Shown piece after piece: positions 37,715-51,303 of a stretch of 64,000 nucleotides of DNA. The notes below the pieces were generated by a model that searched no databases, had not been told where the DNA came from, and saw only the letters and a program-made list of their open reading frames with translations. The stretch is taken from the NCBI RefSeq assembly GCF_042242105.1, contig NC_092022.1, forward strand, positions 13,326,001-13,390,000, written 5' to 3'. Position 1 is the first letter of the stretch. Each line of letters begins with the position of its first letter. The position numbers and the translations under genes were made by a program. Source of the stretch: Pempheris klunzingeri. Taxonomy: Eukaryota > Chordata > Actinopteri > Acropomatiformes > Pempheridae.

Positions 37715-39101
37715 GCTAGCCATACCACTTTTAAAGCGTGGAAATATCACTTGGTATTTTCTCTACTCTATGACCTTTCTGGCTCATGCAGACAATTAAA
37801 ACAGTCTTAGGTGTAAATATATCAAAGTGATGAAAAATATATACAAATAATTGATCTGGTAATCCATGCTCAATTACAACTGAAATGTGATTATGATACT
37901 ATAATGAAGTTAACTTGATATTTTCTGTAATTTACAGTCTGTTATAAACTGGTGAATCTACTTACTCTCCACTTTACAGCCTGGCCTGCTAGTTCAACAG
38001 CCTTCTTCCATGTATTTTGATTCTTTTTCATGTTTTGTCATTTGGTCAAGTTTTGAACTTCAGCTCTATGTATCCTGAAAACTGCCTCTAGAGTTTTGAC
38101 CCTGTAAATCCCTGAGGATTATTTCCGCTGGGCCTTGCTATAACAAGCAGCATGGATTCCCTCCAGCTGCTTGCTGTGAAGAAAGTTCTTCCACGATAAG
38201 AAAATAACTTTACAAGATTCAGGATGGTGAATATTTAGTCCAGCGACTCACTGCTTGACTTATTTTCCCCAGTACAGGTCAGAGGTCACACACATCTGGC
38301 CTACTGCTCCCTACAGGAACATCTAGCTACACTCACACCAGGACCAGTGGTCCTCAAAAACTGTACATATTCGTTCTCACAAGTGATGGGTATGTACAAT
38401 CTACAGATTACTAGTAGATTACTAAAACTTTATTCCTGTTCACATCAAGGGTATAACACCAATTGTGCACAATACAGAAACTACAATATAAAATGATGCC
38501 TGAGAAATCAGTTCAGGCATCACTTAGCTGTATACCCTCCAGTTTCCAAAGGACTCTTGCTCATCACTAATAGACCAAATGGTTTGGCCAGAGGTTATAC
38601 ATGACCTCATTACCTCTTATTAGCCTGAGCGAAAACTGACATGAGACATCCAGATCATTCTCAAAAATCATTCTCGAAAAGGAGACAAGGCCCATACTTG
38701 ATACATTTAATTCCTATGGTGTTGAGAAGGTTTGGTATATTTTTGTTTATAATTTGGCATGTTTGTTTTCGCAGCTTTGTTCTTTTAATGAATTCTTATT
38801 ATTACACGTTTAGATTATTCCATGCACAATGTGTCAAGGTAATTAGTTGTCACTCTTTCTGCTCAGAACTATTTTGTTGACATTTAAACTACAATATCAT
38901 CTTATCAGAATTAATGATCTTTATATATAGAAAACTAAAATGGTTAGAAAAAGCAAACACTGCTACTGCTGTATGTCTTTGTCAGTGAGTGCCTTTTAAC
39001 TGCTGCAGATTAACATGCATGTCAGGATCGACTCAGGAGCCACTCAAACACCAGCTGTTCTCCTGACCTATCAATACGTGTGCGCACAATGAATGTGCAG
39101 T

Positions 39102-39133
<32 letters not shown>

Positions 39134-40392
39134 GGTCCTATTTGTGTGTGTGTGCATGCAGTCCACTATTGTTTTCTCCTCCATCAGTCTTTCTCTCTTC
39201 TTGACCACCACTCACTCATTCATCAGACTCATCTTCTCTCCATCTGTCTTCATCTCCCATCAGTGGTCTCTCTGAAAGGTGTTGCCTCAATAAATTATTC
39301 AGTTTTGGCATTTAGAAATCTCTTCTCTTGTGAACAGAGAACATGCATTTAAATGTGTGTGTGTCACATAAACCCTGCCCTTAGTATGTGCTACATCCTC
39401 TCTCTACGGCTACATGTCACATTATGTTTTTCACTCACACATCGACTGTGACAGTTCACATAATATTTTGAATGTCGTTAATGTACATTTTAATATAACC
39501 AGAAGAATTGGTTTTAATAATATACAAGAAAAGATGTAAAAATCAGGATATTTTGACCAAATATTACCACCAGGATCAAGGGACAATGAAAAAGCACAAA
39601 AACAAAACACTGCGCAATATAATTTGAATGAAAGCACATTAAAATCAAACAAAAACATTAAACACACAGTACAAATTTACATTTCTTTATGCACTGTAAA
39701 ATGCAGCTTGCCCAGGAGCCTGGTCAGTGGTCCTGAGAGCCGTGATAACATTTTAATTGACAGGACATAGTTATAATAACTGTCGACCAATTAAATGTCA
39801 GTAAAGAGCAGACAGTCTCTCCAAAATATTTTCGTGAAAGTGATTCTGTCTATACACAAATGAAATTAAAGGGTGGGAAGGCCCGCTAGTCATTGCTGTA
39901 AAATAGGAACATTGGAGCAAATTGTGAATTGTTTCATGGGGAGGATTCTTAACAGCTTTAATTCCCACCTCACATGGTTGTCATGCAACTTGAACAATAA
40001 ACTAATCTCATAGTCCATAGACATATATTTAGCTTGTACACAAATGTACTCTTGAACTGTCTGACAAAAACCGTTTTTGATATTATAACTTCATAATGAC
40101 TGTTCACTGCCTCTGCTTTCTTGTATATCAACAGATTGCCAACCTGTTTTATTTCTAAAAAATCAAATTGATAAAAAAAAAATAAATAACACACACACAG
40201 ACATTTTTCAATTATCTTGTCATTGCTCATTTCTAAAACTCTCATTGTCGTTTGGTACATTGTGTGACTGTGATTCTGTGCTCGTTAATTAGACACACAA
40301 GATTTCTGTTCCCTGCTGTGAGAGAGGACAATGTGATGAAAGAACTAACCCGATTTCTCACAGCTTCCCATAAAAGGCTGCTGATATGATTA

Positions 40393-40427
<35 letters not shown>

Positions 40428-41238
40428 GACAGAGAGAGAGAGACAAACACATACACATGCACACATACATAAACACATGTATGACTACCATTAGTTCTTG
40501 CAGTTCAGTGATTTCTCTTCGTATAAGTAAGGAAAGGTAGAACACTTTCAAAACTTACTGCAAGATGATAAGTCCAGGGTACTATTTTAGTGAGTGGCAT
40601 CATTCAGAAATTACAAAGTCAGTACATCTGTGCTTTTCAATCACCTCTGGTGGACTAAAGGCTGCTGCCCTGGGACCCAATGCTATTTCTATTCAGAGAG
40701 AGAGGAGGACAGAAGGAGAAGAGAAGAGAAGAGAAGAGGTATAAAGTTAAAGTACGTACATAACATATTTTTGTTCTATCTTCCCCTTCAGAACAGGGCA
40801 AAGGGCTAATAGCACTGAGACTGCGGAAGGCCTGAGCAACTGGAGGAATCAGAGCAAACAAAAACTGCCGCACAAAGACCCACATGGACATACATGCTGA
40901 GGAGACACATGCACACTCACCACAGGCCTCTCCAGCTACCCATTTTGACAGATGACATCCTCGGGCATCGAGGGGATGTGAGACAGTGTGAATTGAATTT
41001 TTTAAAAAAAGGAAGTGCACACTCACCACACAGCCCATAAACAGAATGACATTGGCACAGTTAAGTCTCAATTACATTGCAGCTACTGTGCCCTCAATCT
41101 TTATGAGATGTAGCTTTACTTTGTCCTTCATTAAGCCTCTCCATCCCTCCACCATTTCTCACCCTTCGTCTCCTCCGTTCTTCAATTTACTCACCACTCA
41201 TCCACTCCCCCCCACTCCAGGCTTATCACGGATGCATC

Positions 41239-41270
<32 letters not shown>

Positions 41271-43003
41271 ATGCCTATCTTTGTGCACTTTTTGGATGCG
41301 TTTGATTTTGTGCATCCATACGTGTTCATATGGGTGTTTATTCTAAGGGAGGGCCCGTTTGAAATATTAAAAAAAGCAATCTGTGGCACAGGGGAACTGA
41401 AGCTGCAGGAACCATGATTGTTCTTTGGGAAGTAATTTCAGATGCATGTAGCGGAACAAAGGCCTCAGAGTTGTAACTCTCACTGTCATCTCTTTGCCTG
41501 ACCTCATTTACATAATCGCAAAGTGGCTAAAGGGCTCCATTGCTGAACACATGGGTTATATATGAGTATGAGTACACCTGAGAGAAAGACCAACAGGTTT
41601 TGAGTGAAATTTATGTGAGGCACACTTGATGTGCATGATGTTTTATTCCGCGAATTGAGCTGCATGTCTTGAAATAAAATTAGCAAAAAAACTGGGTGTA
41701 AAAAACAATAAACTTCGTATAAATATATAAATAAATTAATTAATATACATATATATATATATAGAAAGAGAGAGAGAGAACAAAGCAGCCAAAAATGTGG
41801 TTACACTGAACTAAAACAGTAAAGTTGCGAGCTATAACACCAAAACAATGCACTGAAAGACACTTTAAAGCTCATTAGAGCTGAAGGAATCTGCAGTCGG
41901 GTGATAAATCTCTGTGGGTTTTTAATTGTGAGCATTGACATGTGGACATGTGATCCAGCCTGTGCCTAGCCTGGCCTACACAGGCATTACAAATGTGCTT
42001 GACTTCTGTGTCTATTGGTGTATCTGACAGACTACCTAAAGACAAATCAAAAGACCCACTGCAACTCATTTGTTCACCCTGGTGTGCCACTACCAAGCAG
42101 TGACCTTCCAGAGGACAAAACAACCCGAAGGGGAAAGAATTGATACCTGGAATCAAGCATAGAAGGAGAAAGAGATGAATGGTGTGTTTGGGGGGGGGCA
42201 GTCATTCCATTAAACTGCTGACTCTTTTCTGGCCTGCAATGGCCTTTACCATAGCAACAATGCCCAATAGAGGTATGTTAATAATGTAACAGACAGGAGA
42301 ATAAAGCTGCCAATCAAAGAGCTTCAGTCCCCACAGCACGGAGTGAATTATTCACCACAGGCACTGATTAGAACAGGGAAAGAGAGCGAGAAAAAGAGAC
42401 TGACAAAGGTGTGGAGAGCGTGACAAAGGAGAGTGATGTGACTGGAAGGGGAGGAGGAGAGACAGACCAGATGAGAGGAAGAAAGAAAGGTATACACTTG
42501 TTATGTAACTCAGGAGTTGAAAAGAGAGAGCAGAGGGTTGTGGCTCATTCCAAACAACCCAAGATAAAGAAAAAAAGTCTTGATGAAAGAGAGGATGGCA
42601 ACCCCATGGTACTGTGCTGCTCTGCTGGAACAGAGCACTGCCTTTTTATGTCTCTGTGTGTTAAAACCTATTGTTCTGTGCTAAAATTGTAATGGCAGGT
42701 TTACAGTAACATGTCGATTCCCATCTGTTAACCTTTACTTGACTGTCCACATCTGTACTTAGTGCCTCAGCTTTTTTTTTTTCTTCTTCTCATTCTCTTT
42801 GCATGCCCTTAACTGCCCTTAACAAATGCCAATCATTCAAAGGTGGAAATTCACATCAGCACACACACAAAGGAAGCATTATGTGAACATGTCATCGTGT
42901 AGTCACTGATAAAAATGCAGATCTCAGACATGCAGCTGCAAACGCTGTAAAGAACAATGACACATAGCACAGTCATTCATTTGAAAGGGTCTGGGAAGTA
43001 CCC

Positions 43004-43037
<34 letters not shown>

Positions 43038-46000
43038 ACAATGACGGGACTGGTCTAAGAAAGAATGTTTTCTTAAAGAATATCATAAAAAGATAAAAAA
43101 GTGCAAAAATGATTGTTGCTCTTTTTTCATTTGATTCAATCACAAATTCCACGAGATGCTCTTCCCTGTTCTCCTCACTGTTTGTCTGTCTCTTGGTCTC
43201 CCCTCTTCACACATAACACCACTTCCTGCCCTTTCAACGCTTTCAACGCTTCCTGGCAAACCTTCAGTCATTAGGCTGCAATTAGTGACTTAAATGCATT
43301 GAGCTCATGTGTAAATTTAACCTTTATATGATCACTTCATACTAGCAAAGGCAATGCAGGGATGGAAAGAAACAGGTAATTAGAGGCCTGTGGCACTGAA
43401 GGAAATGTGCCACATAATTATTTACACGTGCATGCACAAAAGACAGACATGCAGGAACACACACGCACATACAAGATTTTTCCATAGGCGGATGTAAATA
43501 GTAAAGCACATTATGCTCAAAGTTCACCAAATTCTTTTGATCAGATCGTCAGGTTTCCCAGCATGAGCAAGTTTGAAACTATGGAGATAGTTTATATATA
43601 TATATATCAGTGAAATGATTCTAATAATTTTTTATTATCATAAATATTCTTAACATTATCCCTATATGCCTGCCTCTTTTGGGATAGATTTTGGTAGGTT
43701 TTTGCTTTTCTTAAAAGTGTTTAGATTTGCACTTTAGCATTACGAATTGTCTAAAACTCTGAATACAGCCAACCCAAATGTGTACAGGTTGTGAATAATC
43801 TGACCAAGTAGTAATTCCTGTTCATTCCTGTTCCTGTTCATGTTCAAGTTTTTCCATTTCTGGTTAGCTCTGCACTATACGTCTGGTATTTTCTTCATGA
43901 CCCAGTTAACTGTTTTTCAAGGATTGTGGGCAACCCTTTGTAATGGAGCGCTGTTGGAGGAAATATCCTCTCTCCACATGCCAGGCACGTGTGTATGTAC
44001 ACATGTTGTTGTGTGTGCATGTGTGTAAGTGAAAGATGGAAAGAGTGAGTTTCTGTGTCTTTGCACGTGCATGCATGTGTGTGGTGAGGGTGGTAAGTCG
44101 TTGCTTTGCTTTGTTTTTGTCATGATTACACATGGTGGAATAACACCTCAGGCAACCAGATGGAGTCTCTCTGTATGAGAGCTACACAATCTAATTCCTC
44201 CTTGCAGTCCACCATTCATTTATCTATGTAAATATGGACGTACAGCACTGAAAGTGACTATTAAGCAGCTCTTCTTTGAATAAAAAAGTCTTGTTCTCCA
44301 GAGGAGGAGCTTATCTAAATCATATGGCCACTAAAATATGAAGAATTATAATGAACTACTTGTTGTAAAAAAGTCTCCAACAACATGTCCCAGTTATATA
44401 TTATTAAGGGTAAATGTCTAACACCAGAAAGGACTGTTTTGCATAACCAAAAGCGGTTTAAATTGCTCAGCTTGACTTGCTGTTTACCAGATTTTTCCTT
44501 CTCTGTACACAGGAAGTTCACAAACCTCAGCATCTGTTGGAGGACAGTATAAGTACATTTCAAGTGGCTGTCAAATTCCCACAATCCAAAAGTTCATAGA
44601 GTTCATGTTTACTTATTATCCTTTCATTTATGTTGATATGATATGGGAAGAAGAAACTGGAAACTGTGGTATTGACCCACCAATGTGACAAAAAAGTGTT
44701 TGACATTTCAAACAGCACATCAAACCTTTAATTGCTTGAGAAGTATATTTCACAAACTGTTGATGAGCTGGCTGAGATAAAACCGGAAACGTCTTTCACA
44801 GGTTCGACAAGTTTTATTCATCAAAATTATGTGGGTGATTTAACATAACATAATCTTCATATCATAATGGACACATATAACATATGCCAAACCTCAGGTC
44901 CAGCTTTCAGTACCTGGGAACCTGAATCCAGATAAAGATGAACACAATGAAAAACCAGTGAAGGAAAATTTCAAGAAAGGTTACATTGAATAAAAGACAG
45001 ATAGTGGAAACCATGAGTTTTATTCATTTAACTTCCTCCTTTTCACCCTTAAAAAGCGCCACCTTAAGCCCCCAAAGCTTCACTGTACACAGATGAGAAG
45101 ATTAATCTCCTAGGGATCCTGGAAGGGGGAACTGGTGTATTAATTTTTTTTGTAGCCATCTGATATTCATAAAATACACTTTATCTTCATGACTGCAGTC
45201 TGGAAGTCAGCATGTTCCACCAACTCCTGAGCCACTACTCATAAAACCTTTGCCTGTAAGCCAGGAGCCAGTGTTTTAGATACAAATACCCTTTATCAGA
45301 TGAGCTGGTCTGCACAGGAGATTGTGCATTACTCAGATAGTGGCACCACACAACATAGAGAGCACATTTACAGGAAAGCATGCACTCAGCCGCGATGTCA
45401 GGTAACACATATATTTATGTGTTTATGTGTTATGTCTGTCACCTTCTAACAGACTCTAGATTGCCATAAATAAAGAGATAAGAGGCTCCATTAGTGAAAG
45501 ATGTGTTATGACAAGAGGTGAAAATAGCTGAACATGTTGATGGTTGGCTCTGAGCCTGATATGAGCATTAATGTGGACGTGGTCCAGTTTCACATGGGGT
45601 TTTGAGCATTCCCCATGAAGACAGACTGACACAAATGCACACAAAACACACAAAGATACGCACATGTCCACATGGACGCTCTGAGGAACCACATGAATGT
45701 GGCTGTGGGCTGTCTGTATGGAGATTTACTGTATGGCTGACGCAGTAACCCTCTGAGATCACTGAACTATTTGCAGAAAATCCTAAAGAGACTCCAGAGA
45801 CATCAACAACTGCAGCCCTAAACAACACATAACTGCCAACTCGTACTTCTCATCCTAAACAGATCATTTAAAACCTCTAAGCCAAATACAGCATGACACT
45901 ACAACAGATAAGCTCAGACTACAGTCAACGAAATCATGTGGCTCAAAAAAGCTTGATCTAGGGCTTCATAAACCACAAGGGCTCAGACTGACGCTCAGAT

Positions 46001-46063
46001 GAATTGTCACCCAAATTTTGTTCCAGCCACCGCTTTCCACTCAGATAGACATAACGACCACTG
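37715..46063. other. Non-coding, microsatellite-rich
   Basis: No gene is recognised. (CA)n or (GT)n arrays occur at about 39,104-39,130, 40,396-40,423, 41,240-41,269 and 43,003-43,036; a (TA)n then (GA)n tract lies at about 41,735-41,780. The repeat-free stretch at about 42,230-42,370 could be a conserved element, but this is untested. Confidence 0.55.
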
Positions 46064-46079
46064 CTGCCCCCTAGTGGCC
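46064..46079 (-). promoter_or_regulatory. CTCF-like motif
   Basis: The plus strand reads CTGCCCCCTAGTGGCC, close to the reverse complement of the CTCF core (CCACNAGGGGGC). It lies in a repeat-poor context about 17 kb upstream of kcna3. It could be an insulator or loop anchor, or a chance or repeat-borne copy. Confidence 0.4.
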
Positions 46080-47129
46080 TGTACAGCGAACTGAACAGAG
46101 CAGACTATCTTAAGTTAGGATACAAGGTGGAAAGTACTAAACATACTCCCCAACATAAAAAGACAAGAGTGAATAAAGAGCTATATGGTATAATAAAACA
46201 AATAATGACATTGAAAAGAAGGGAGGGAGAGGAAGGGAGAGTGAAGCGAGTAGATTTAAACAAAAAAAAAAGAACAACAAAAGAAAAGAGATGCAGAGGG
46301 AGACAGCCCACCTTTGTACTGCAGTACAAAAGAGCAGACAAAGAACCGTGGACACCTGATCACCAAGGCCTTGGACCAGGGAAAAAGAGCCTGCAGGAAT
46401 AAAGAGAGAGACGGACGAGGGCATGAGGTGCATTTGAGTATATGTGTGTGTCTGTGCGACTGTGTGTGTGTGTTTTATCTGGGGAAGGGGTGAAAGCCAG
46501 GAAACAGGTCCCCATTGTGCAGCACGGAGTAATGAGGGCGGTAATGAGGTTTTGGGTTTCCAGAGCTGCCCATTACAAGTGCACCATGGCTGGGCCCGAG
46601 AGAGCAAGGGGACTGAGAGAGCAGAGGAGGGGTGGTAGGTATCAATGAAGATAGCGGAGCTTGATCTAGATAGCAGTGAACAGCCGTCAGTCTCAAACTA
46701 CCACACAGGGAGTAGAAGTGACACTGTGGATTTTGATTATACAAGATAAAGGATGCTTATGATTTGATATGTTTAATGTGTTTGCATGTTAAACATTGCT
46801 ATTTACATATTTTTTTTATAAAACTGCTGAAAATTTTCTGCAAATTGTGTTGCACTTTGGGTTTGATTTTCATATTTTCTTTCATTGTGTTTTCCTCTGT
46901 AGTATTATTATTGACCACCTGGGGGAAGCAAACAACACTGATGCCACAATGTTTCCTCTCATAGTCTGAAAATATGATGATGAATCTTTATTTACCTCTA
47001 ATCATTATCTGATAATTAGGGACTATCTATGAACTTACTACCTTAGTTAAGCATACACATGTACACTCACACAGACATATTTCTGTGTATGTTTTATCCC
47101 TGTACCCCAATGATGTTTGACCTGTAAGA
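46080..47129. other. Non-coding, no gene seen
   Basis: Purine-rich stretch near 46,200-46,290 and a short (TG)n run at about 46,441-46,473. ORFs here are low-complexity artefacts. Confidence 0.55.
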
Positions 47130-47260
47130 TTCAATGGTGAAAGAGGCACTCAGGTCTTTTAGTTCAGTCAAAATAGCAAACGTCAAAGTAAAAATTCTCC
47201 ATTACAAGTAAAAGCCATGCAGTCAAAAATGTGCTACAGTAAAAGTAATCTTTGCATGTA
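47130..47260 (+). repeat. Diverged teleost interspersed repeat
   Basis: Contains AAGAGGCACTCAGGTCTTTT, CTCCATTACAAGTAAAAGCC and AGTAAAAGTAATCTTTGCAT in the order seen in a widespread fish repeat (GTACTCAGATCCTTTACTTC ... TCCATTACAAGTAAAAGTCC). Non-coding. The class is not assigned. Confidence 0.5.
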
Positions 47261-47319
47261 TTTATTTTATTTATATTTAATGCTAAAACCATGGCTAAAC
47301 CTTGAAATGTCTCTCAATG

Positions 47320-47425
47320 AAGTGTGACCTGGCCAAAATGTCCTAATGTTCCAAAATGTCCTGAATTTTATGGTCTAGTTGGTCCTCATAAAATTACAAA
47401 GATAGAAATAAACTGTCTTTATTCT
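47320..47425 (+). repeat. Fish intronic-type repeat (TGTCCT/GGTCCTCA words)
   Basis: Repeated CCAAAATGTCCT words followed by TTGGTCCTCATAAAATTACA resemble a common fish repeat. The copy is diverged. A related decayed stretch with GGTTAAGG-type words and AATCCCCACAAGTAAACA lies at about 52,050-52,200. Confidence 0.4.
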
Positions 47426-48667
47426 TATTGCACAGGGGGCGACACAGGGAACACTAATGCAGATATACCAGGGATAAAGAGAGAAAATGAAAAGTTGAGA
47501 CTGATGAATAAAATAGATGAGTCGATAGAACACACACACACATGCAAACACTTTGTGTGCACTCTTACTTCCTCTTCCACTTTAATATCTAAACAACCTC
47601 TATAATGCAAACAGTATATTTTGCCTAATCTGACAGGCTGAAAGGCCACAGCGGAAAAAAAATAAGTGGTTAATAGCAAGGTGAGGAAGGATTTGCCGTA
47701 TAATACATGTGTACTTTTTGTATGTATACACAGTGAATTAGTGAGCTGTCTTCCTCATGAAAGAAGTCTGTGCGCTGTCAGCCCTGCTGACTGGGAAATA
47801 AAGGGGGATTCAACAGCAAAACTGTCCGCTTATGCAGGTTAATCTAACCTTTAGTGAAATCAGTCTCACTCTTTGATGGCTTTAAAGTCTCCCTCCTCTT
47901 TGTTCGCTCAAGGTGTATGTCTTAGAGAGCTTTACCATCCCAGCTTTACGAGTGCTTGTCCAGAGACACAAATACCACCTGATTCATCCCTCTGTGTGTA
48001 TTCATCAGAGCTGTAAAGCCTTGGATGTCACCTTGTCATCCCCCAGCTTGGTTGTCTGACTGTGTAAACTCAAGAGACTGACACAGAGACTGGGGCAGAA
48101 CGAGCAAGCAAGTGGAATGTAAGCATTTGGGAAATGTGAGAACTTGTCTGCGACTTGCACTCTGTGTGCAGTCCAAAGCACCATTATACGGTCTGTGCTT
48201 GTGTGTGTGTGTGTGTGTGTGAATGTGTATATGAGTCGGCTGAAACCTCAAAGTTTGCCTGCCGTGTTTTTACAAAAGATTTTGGTTGCTCTTGGTGACC
48301 ACATGAACATAAAACAGCAGTGATCACAGGGAATCTAAACATGACAGATATCTTTACAGTTCATTTTACTGTAAGCCCCACCTCCTGTCTTGCTACACTT
48401 TTTTAAAAGGAAACACTGTATGAATGTGACCTGGGTTAAAAGCAGGAGGTAAAAAAAAAGGTAACACCTTTAGGTTATGTGGCATTTTGCCATGACGCTT
48501 TCCATCACGCTTCTAAAAAGACTGCGTGTCTGTGCACTTCATTATATTTTGGGGACAAAATACATTCAACTCAACACATGTGGAGACTTGTCTGTAATAA
48601 TAAGAAAATAGCAGTGGTTTGCCGGTGGCTGAAGTCACTTTGGGTCTCTTATTTATTACATTACTGA
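47426..48667. other. Non-coding, no gene seen
   Basis: It contains a (GT)n tract at about 48,199-48,220. No exon or RNA gene was recognised. Confidence 0.55.
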
Positions 48668-49895
48668 CTGGTAAAACTAGAAGTGCCTGTGTGCACATGG
48701 ATTTTGAAGATTCTCTTGATTACAACAAAGTTAGATGAGCCATTCTCAAGAAGTATGATATTAAGCCTGAAACATATTGTCTCAATGTAGAGCCTGAGGA
48801 AACCCTAAAAGAGCTGTATGTGAGACTGAAAGAGTTTCATGGGTAGTGGGTGCCACTAAAGGGTAAGGGTGTTGACTGGTGAAATCATTATTTCTTGATC
48901 AGTATTTACAAATGCTGTCCCCCAATCAGAAGCTTCTTTACTGGAGGATGAGATTTTGCTGGGCCAAACCTGCCTTTACTCAGCACGGCCTGAGATCTTC
49001 CATGACCTTGAGTAAGCCAGCTGCGAAGGAGAATCAGCTACTGGCCAGTGGTCCTGGTAAAGACTTCTAACAATGTTGTGATTTGCTATTCATGTGGACA
49101 AAAAGGACACACATAATCAATGTGCCCCCAAAATGCAGTAAAACTCACACAGAAGTCCTACGTACCCAGGAGGAAATGTTAGCCTGAGCTGAGTTGGAGG
49201 CAGCCACTCGCAAAGACATCAATTCAAACAAGTAGTCTGGTCTGGGGGCATTCATCAACATTGGAAGCAATCAAACTCTAGTAGACAGACAACATGTTTG
49301 CAAAGAAGTACCCAAATTCTGTTGGAGTTGCCCTCAGTGTCAGCAAACCCTCCAGCCGCTTCTTATGATCAGCACACCATTGGAATGTGTTGGTATGGAC
49401 ATTGTTGGCTCAATAGAGAGAAGCAGGTTAAGAATCAGATATATATTTGTCATAATATGTTTCCCCTGAAGTCAGTCAAAACAAAGTCTGCCCTGTCCCG
49501 TTGTTTTCAAGGGTGGGTTTACTCTTTGAGATAGTCACCGATCAGGGCGCTGACTTCATGTCTAAGCTGCTAAATGATGTGTACCAAATAACCAACTGAG
49601 GGTGCGGATGGACTGACTCAGCAGTTCAATCTGACACTCAAGCAGATGCTCTGTAAGTTTACTGATGTTAATGAAACTGGCTCAGAATGGGACCAGTGGT
49701 GTTCATATCTGCTGTGTGTATACAGAACAATGCCACAAGCCTCTACTGGTTTCTCACCATTTGAATTACTCTTTGACCATAAGGTGTGAGGGCCTCCAAT
49801 CCTCCTTAAAGAAATGTGCTAGGGAAAGCAAAGAGCCCATTAATGTTGTTTCTTGTGCTCTTCAGATGAGAGAAAAACTGCAAAAAATGTAGTCA
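48668..49895 (+). mobile_element. Ty3/gypsy retrotransposon remnant: gag and integrase part
   Basis: A gag-like capsid stretch (words such as ELYVRLKEF near 48,820) leads to a CCHC zinc knuckle (Cys 49,084, Cys 49,093, His 49,108, Cys 49,123) that already has a stop codon between His and the last Cys. An integrase core follows: GMDIVG (Asp at 49,398), TDQGADFMSKLLNDVYQ (Asp at 49,540), then DGLTQQFN, where the catalytic Glu of the DDE triad is replaced by Gln (49,619-49,621), and YRTMPQASTGFSPFELLF. Several stops and frameshifts break it. No RT lies between gag and integrase and no LTRs were seen. Dead copy. Confidence 0.85.
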
Positions 49896-50289
49896 CTATT
49901 TATTCATTTCATTTCCAGAAAATGTGCTATATCTTGATATACACCTGGATATGAAATATCCACTATAGGAATATGAAATTTTGGTCATATTGCACAGCCA
50001 CACAACTCAGACGTACAACTTACAGACGGCCCAATCCAGTCCACCAACAGCAGAATAACATGTTGCTAACATGCCATGCAGCCTTACAAGTGTGTAACAT
50101 TCCTGGTAAACAGGATGCAACAGCCAATTACTTTCCAATTACCTACCTGTCCCAGCGAGTTGTCAGAGGGGGCATGTGTGACGGCCTAATAATGGTGTTA
50201 GTAATTTACGCTTATTCAATTTCCATTTTTCCATTTGTAATGTAATGCACCTGGGTTTTCTCTTTGTTTCTCCACATGCTGTTGCAGCA

Positions 50290-51080
50290 TCTTTTCATTA
50301 TTTGGTCTCACATGGGCTCCACAAGGGACATGTGGTTTTACTCAAATTTTGCATACCATGTTGTGAGACCCTGAAATGAGCGCAGTGGGGCGGCATCTCG
50401 AGGCACTGGAGCTGTAAAAGCTCTGAGGTGCTCCTTGTCCAGCAGCAAACCCTGGGCCAGGATGGTGTGCCTGAGGAACCTTAGGCTGATCTGGTTGATT
50501 TAACTAATACGCTTGAGGCTGACTTCCTTTAGCACAGTGAGCCCCACCTGCAGACTGTGGCCACGATCCTCTTCGTCTGTGCAGCAGTAGTATGACATCA
50601 TCCAGATAGTTCTGGACCCTTTCAGCACCGGGGACATCTGCCCAGAGAAGACAATTAGGACTGAGCACAGTCCATATGGAGCCCGACAGAACCTGAAAAG
50701 CCCTTTGTGTGTTATAAATGCGGTCATGTTCTGGCTTTCTTCTTCCTGTAACCCCAAAAGCATTCGCCAAACTGGTGGTGGAGAACACAGTAGCTCCATG
50801 CATTTGAGAGAAGACGTCATCCATATGGGAAAGTGGGTGAATGTCCTTCACTACAGCCTTGTTTGTGCTCATGTAAGTTCACACATCTTCTCTGCACCGT
50901 TTGTTCGTCGCGTGATCAAGATGGATGATACTTATCCCATCCATTTTCAGTAGCCTGCCCAGTTTGGCAGAAACAATTTGTGCAACGGAGAGCGGAGGCC
51001 TTTGCAGCTTTTGTTGAACAGGCTGAATTTCCCTGAATTTTAGATGGTGAATGAAACCTTTTGCAAAGCCCAATTTCTCC
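50290..51080 (-). mobile_element. Ty3/gypsy reverse-transcriptase remnant, opposite strand
   Basis: Read on the minus strand, from about 51,070 downwards: a pre-RT connector (REIQPVQQKLQRPPLSVAQ), RT core words (NKAVVKDIHPLSHMDDVF, FITHKGLFRFCRAPYG), the catalytic YLDD box intact at 50,597-50,608, then a post-RT thumb/connection region (RFLRHTILAQGLLLDKEHL ... LRSFQGL) near 50,340-50,490. Frame changes and stops occur at least three times, so it is dead. A further open frame at 51,040-51,303 may be its upstream part, but I do not recognise it. Confidence 0.85.
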
Positions 51081-51303
51081 CAGCTTTGAACACCTCAATC
51101 ACTGCCACTGGAGCCGCCGGTGAGAGCACAGCGCACAGAGAAAAAGGCACAGTACCCTGAATTATTCCATTCCCAACAAAGCTGTGCCAGTCTTCACAAC
51201 ATATAATGAAGGAGGAGGCATTATAATGTTTTTGTACTCCACTGTACTGCAATGTAGCTGACGGGGAACCTTGCACTGGAGAATCAAATATAGTATAAGT
51301 CAT

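Noticed and set aside
50617..50639. RE1-like word (TTCAGCACCGGGGACA) in the 50.6-kb region
   Set aside because: It lies inside the RT coding remnant and is explained by that reading frame; the second half site is poor.
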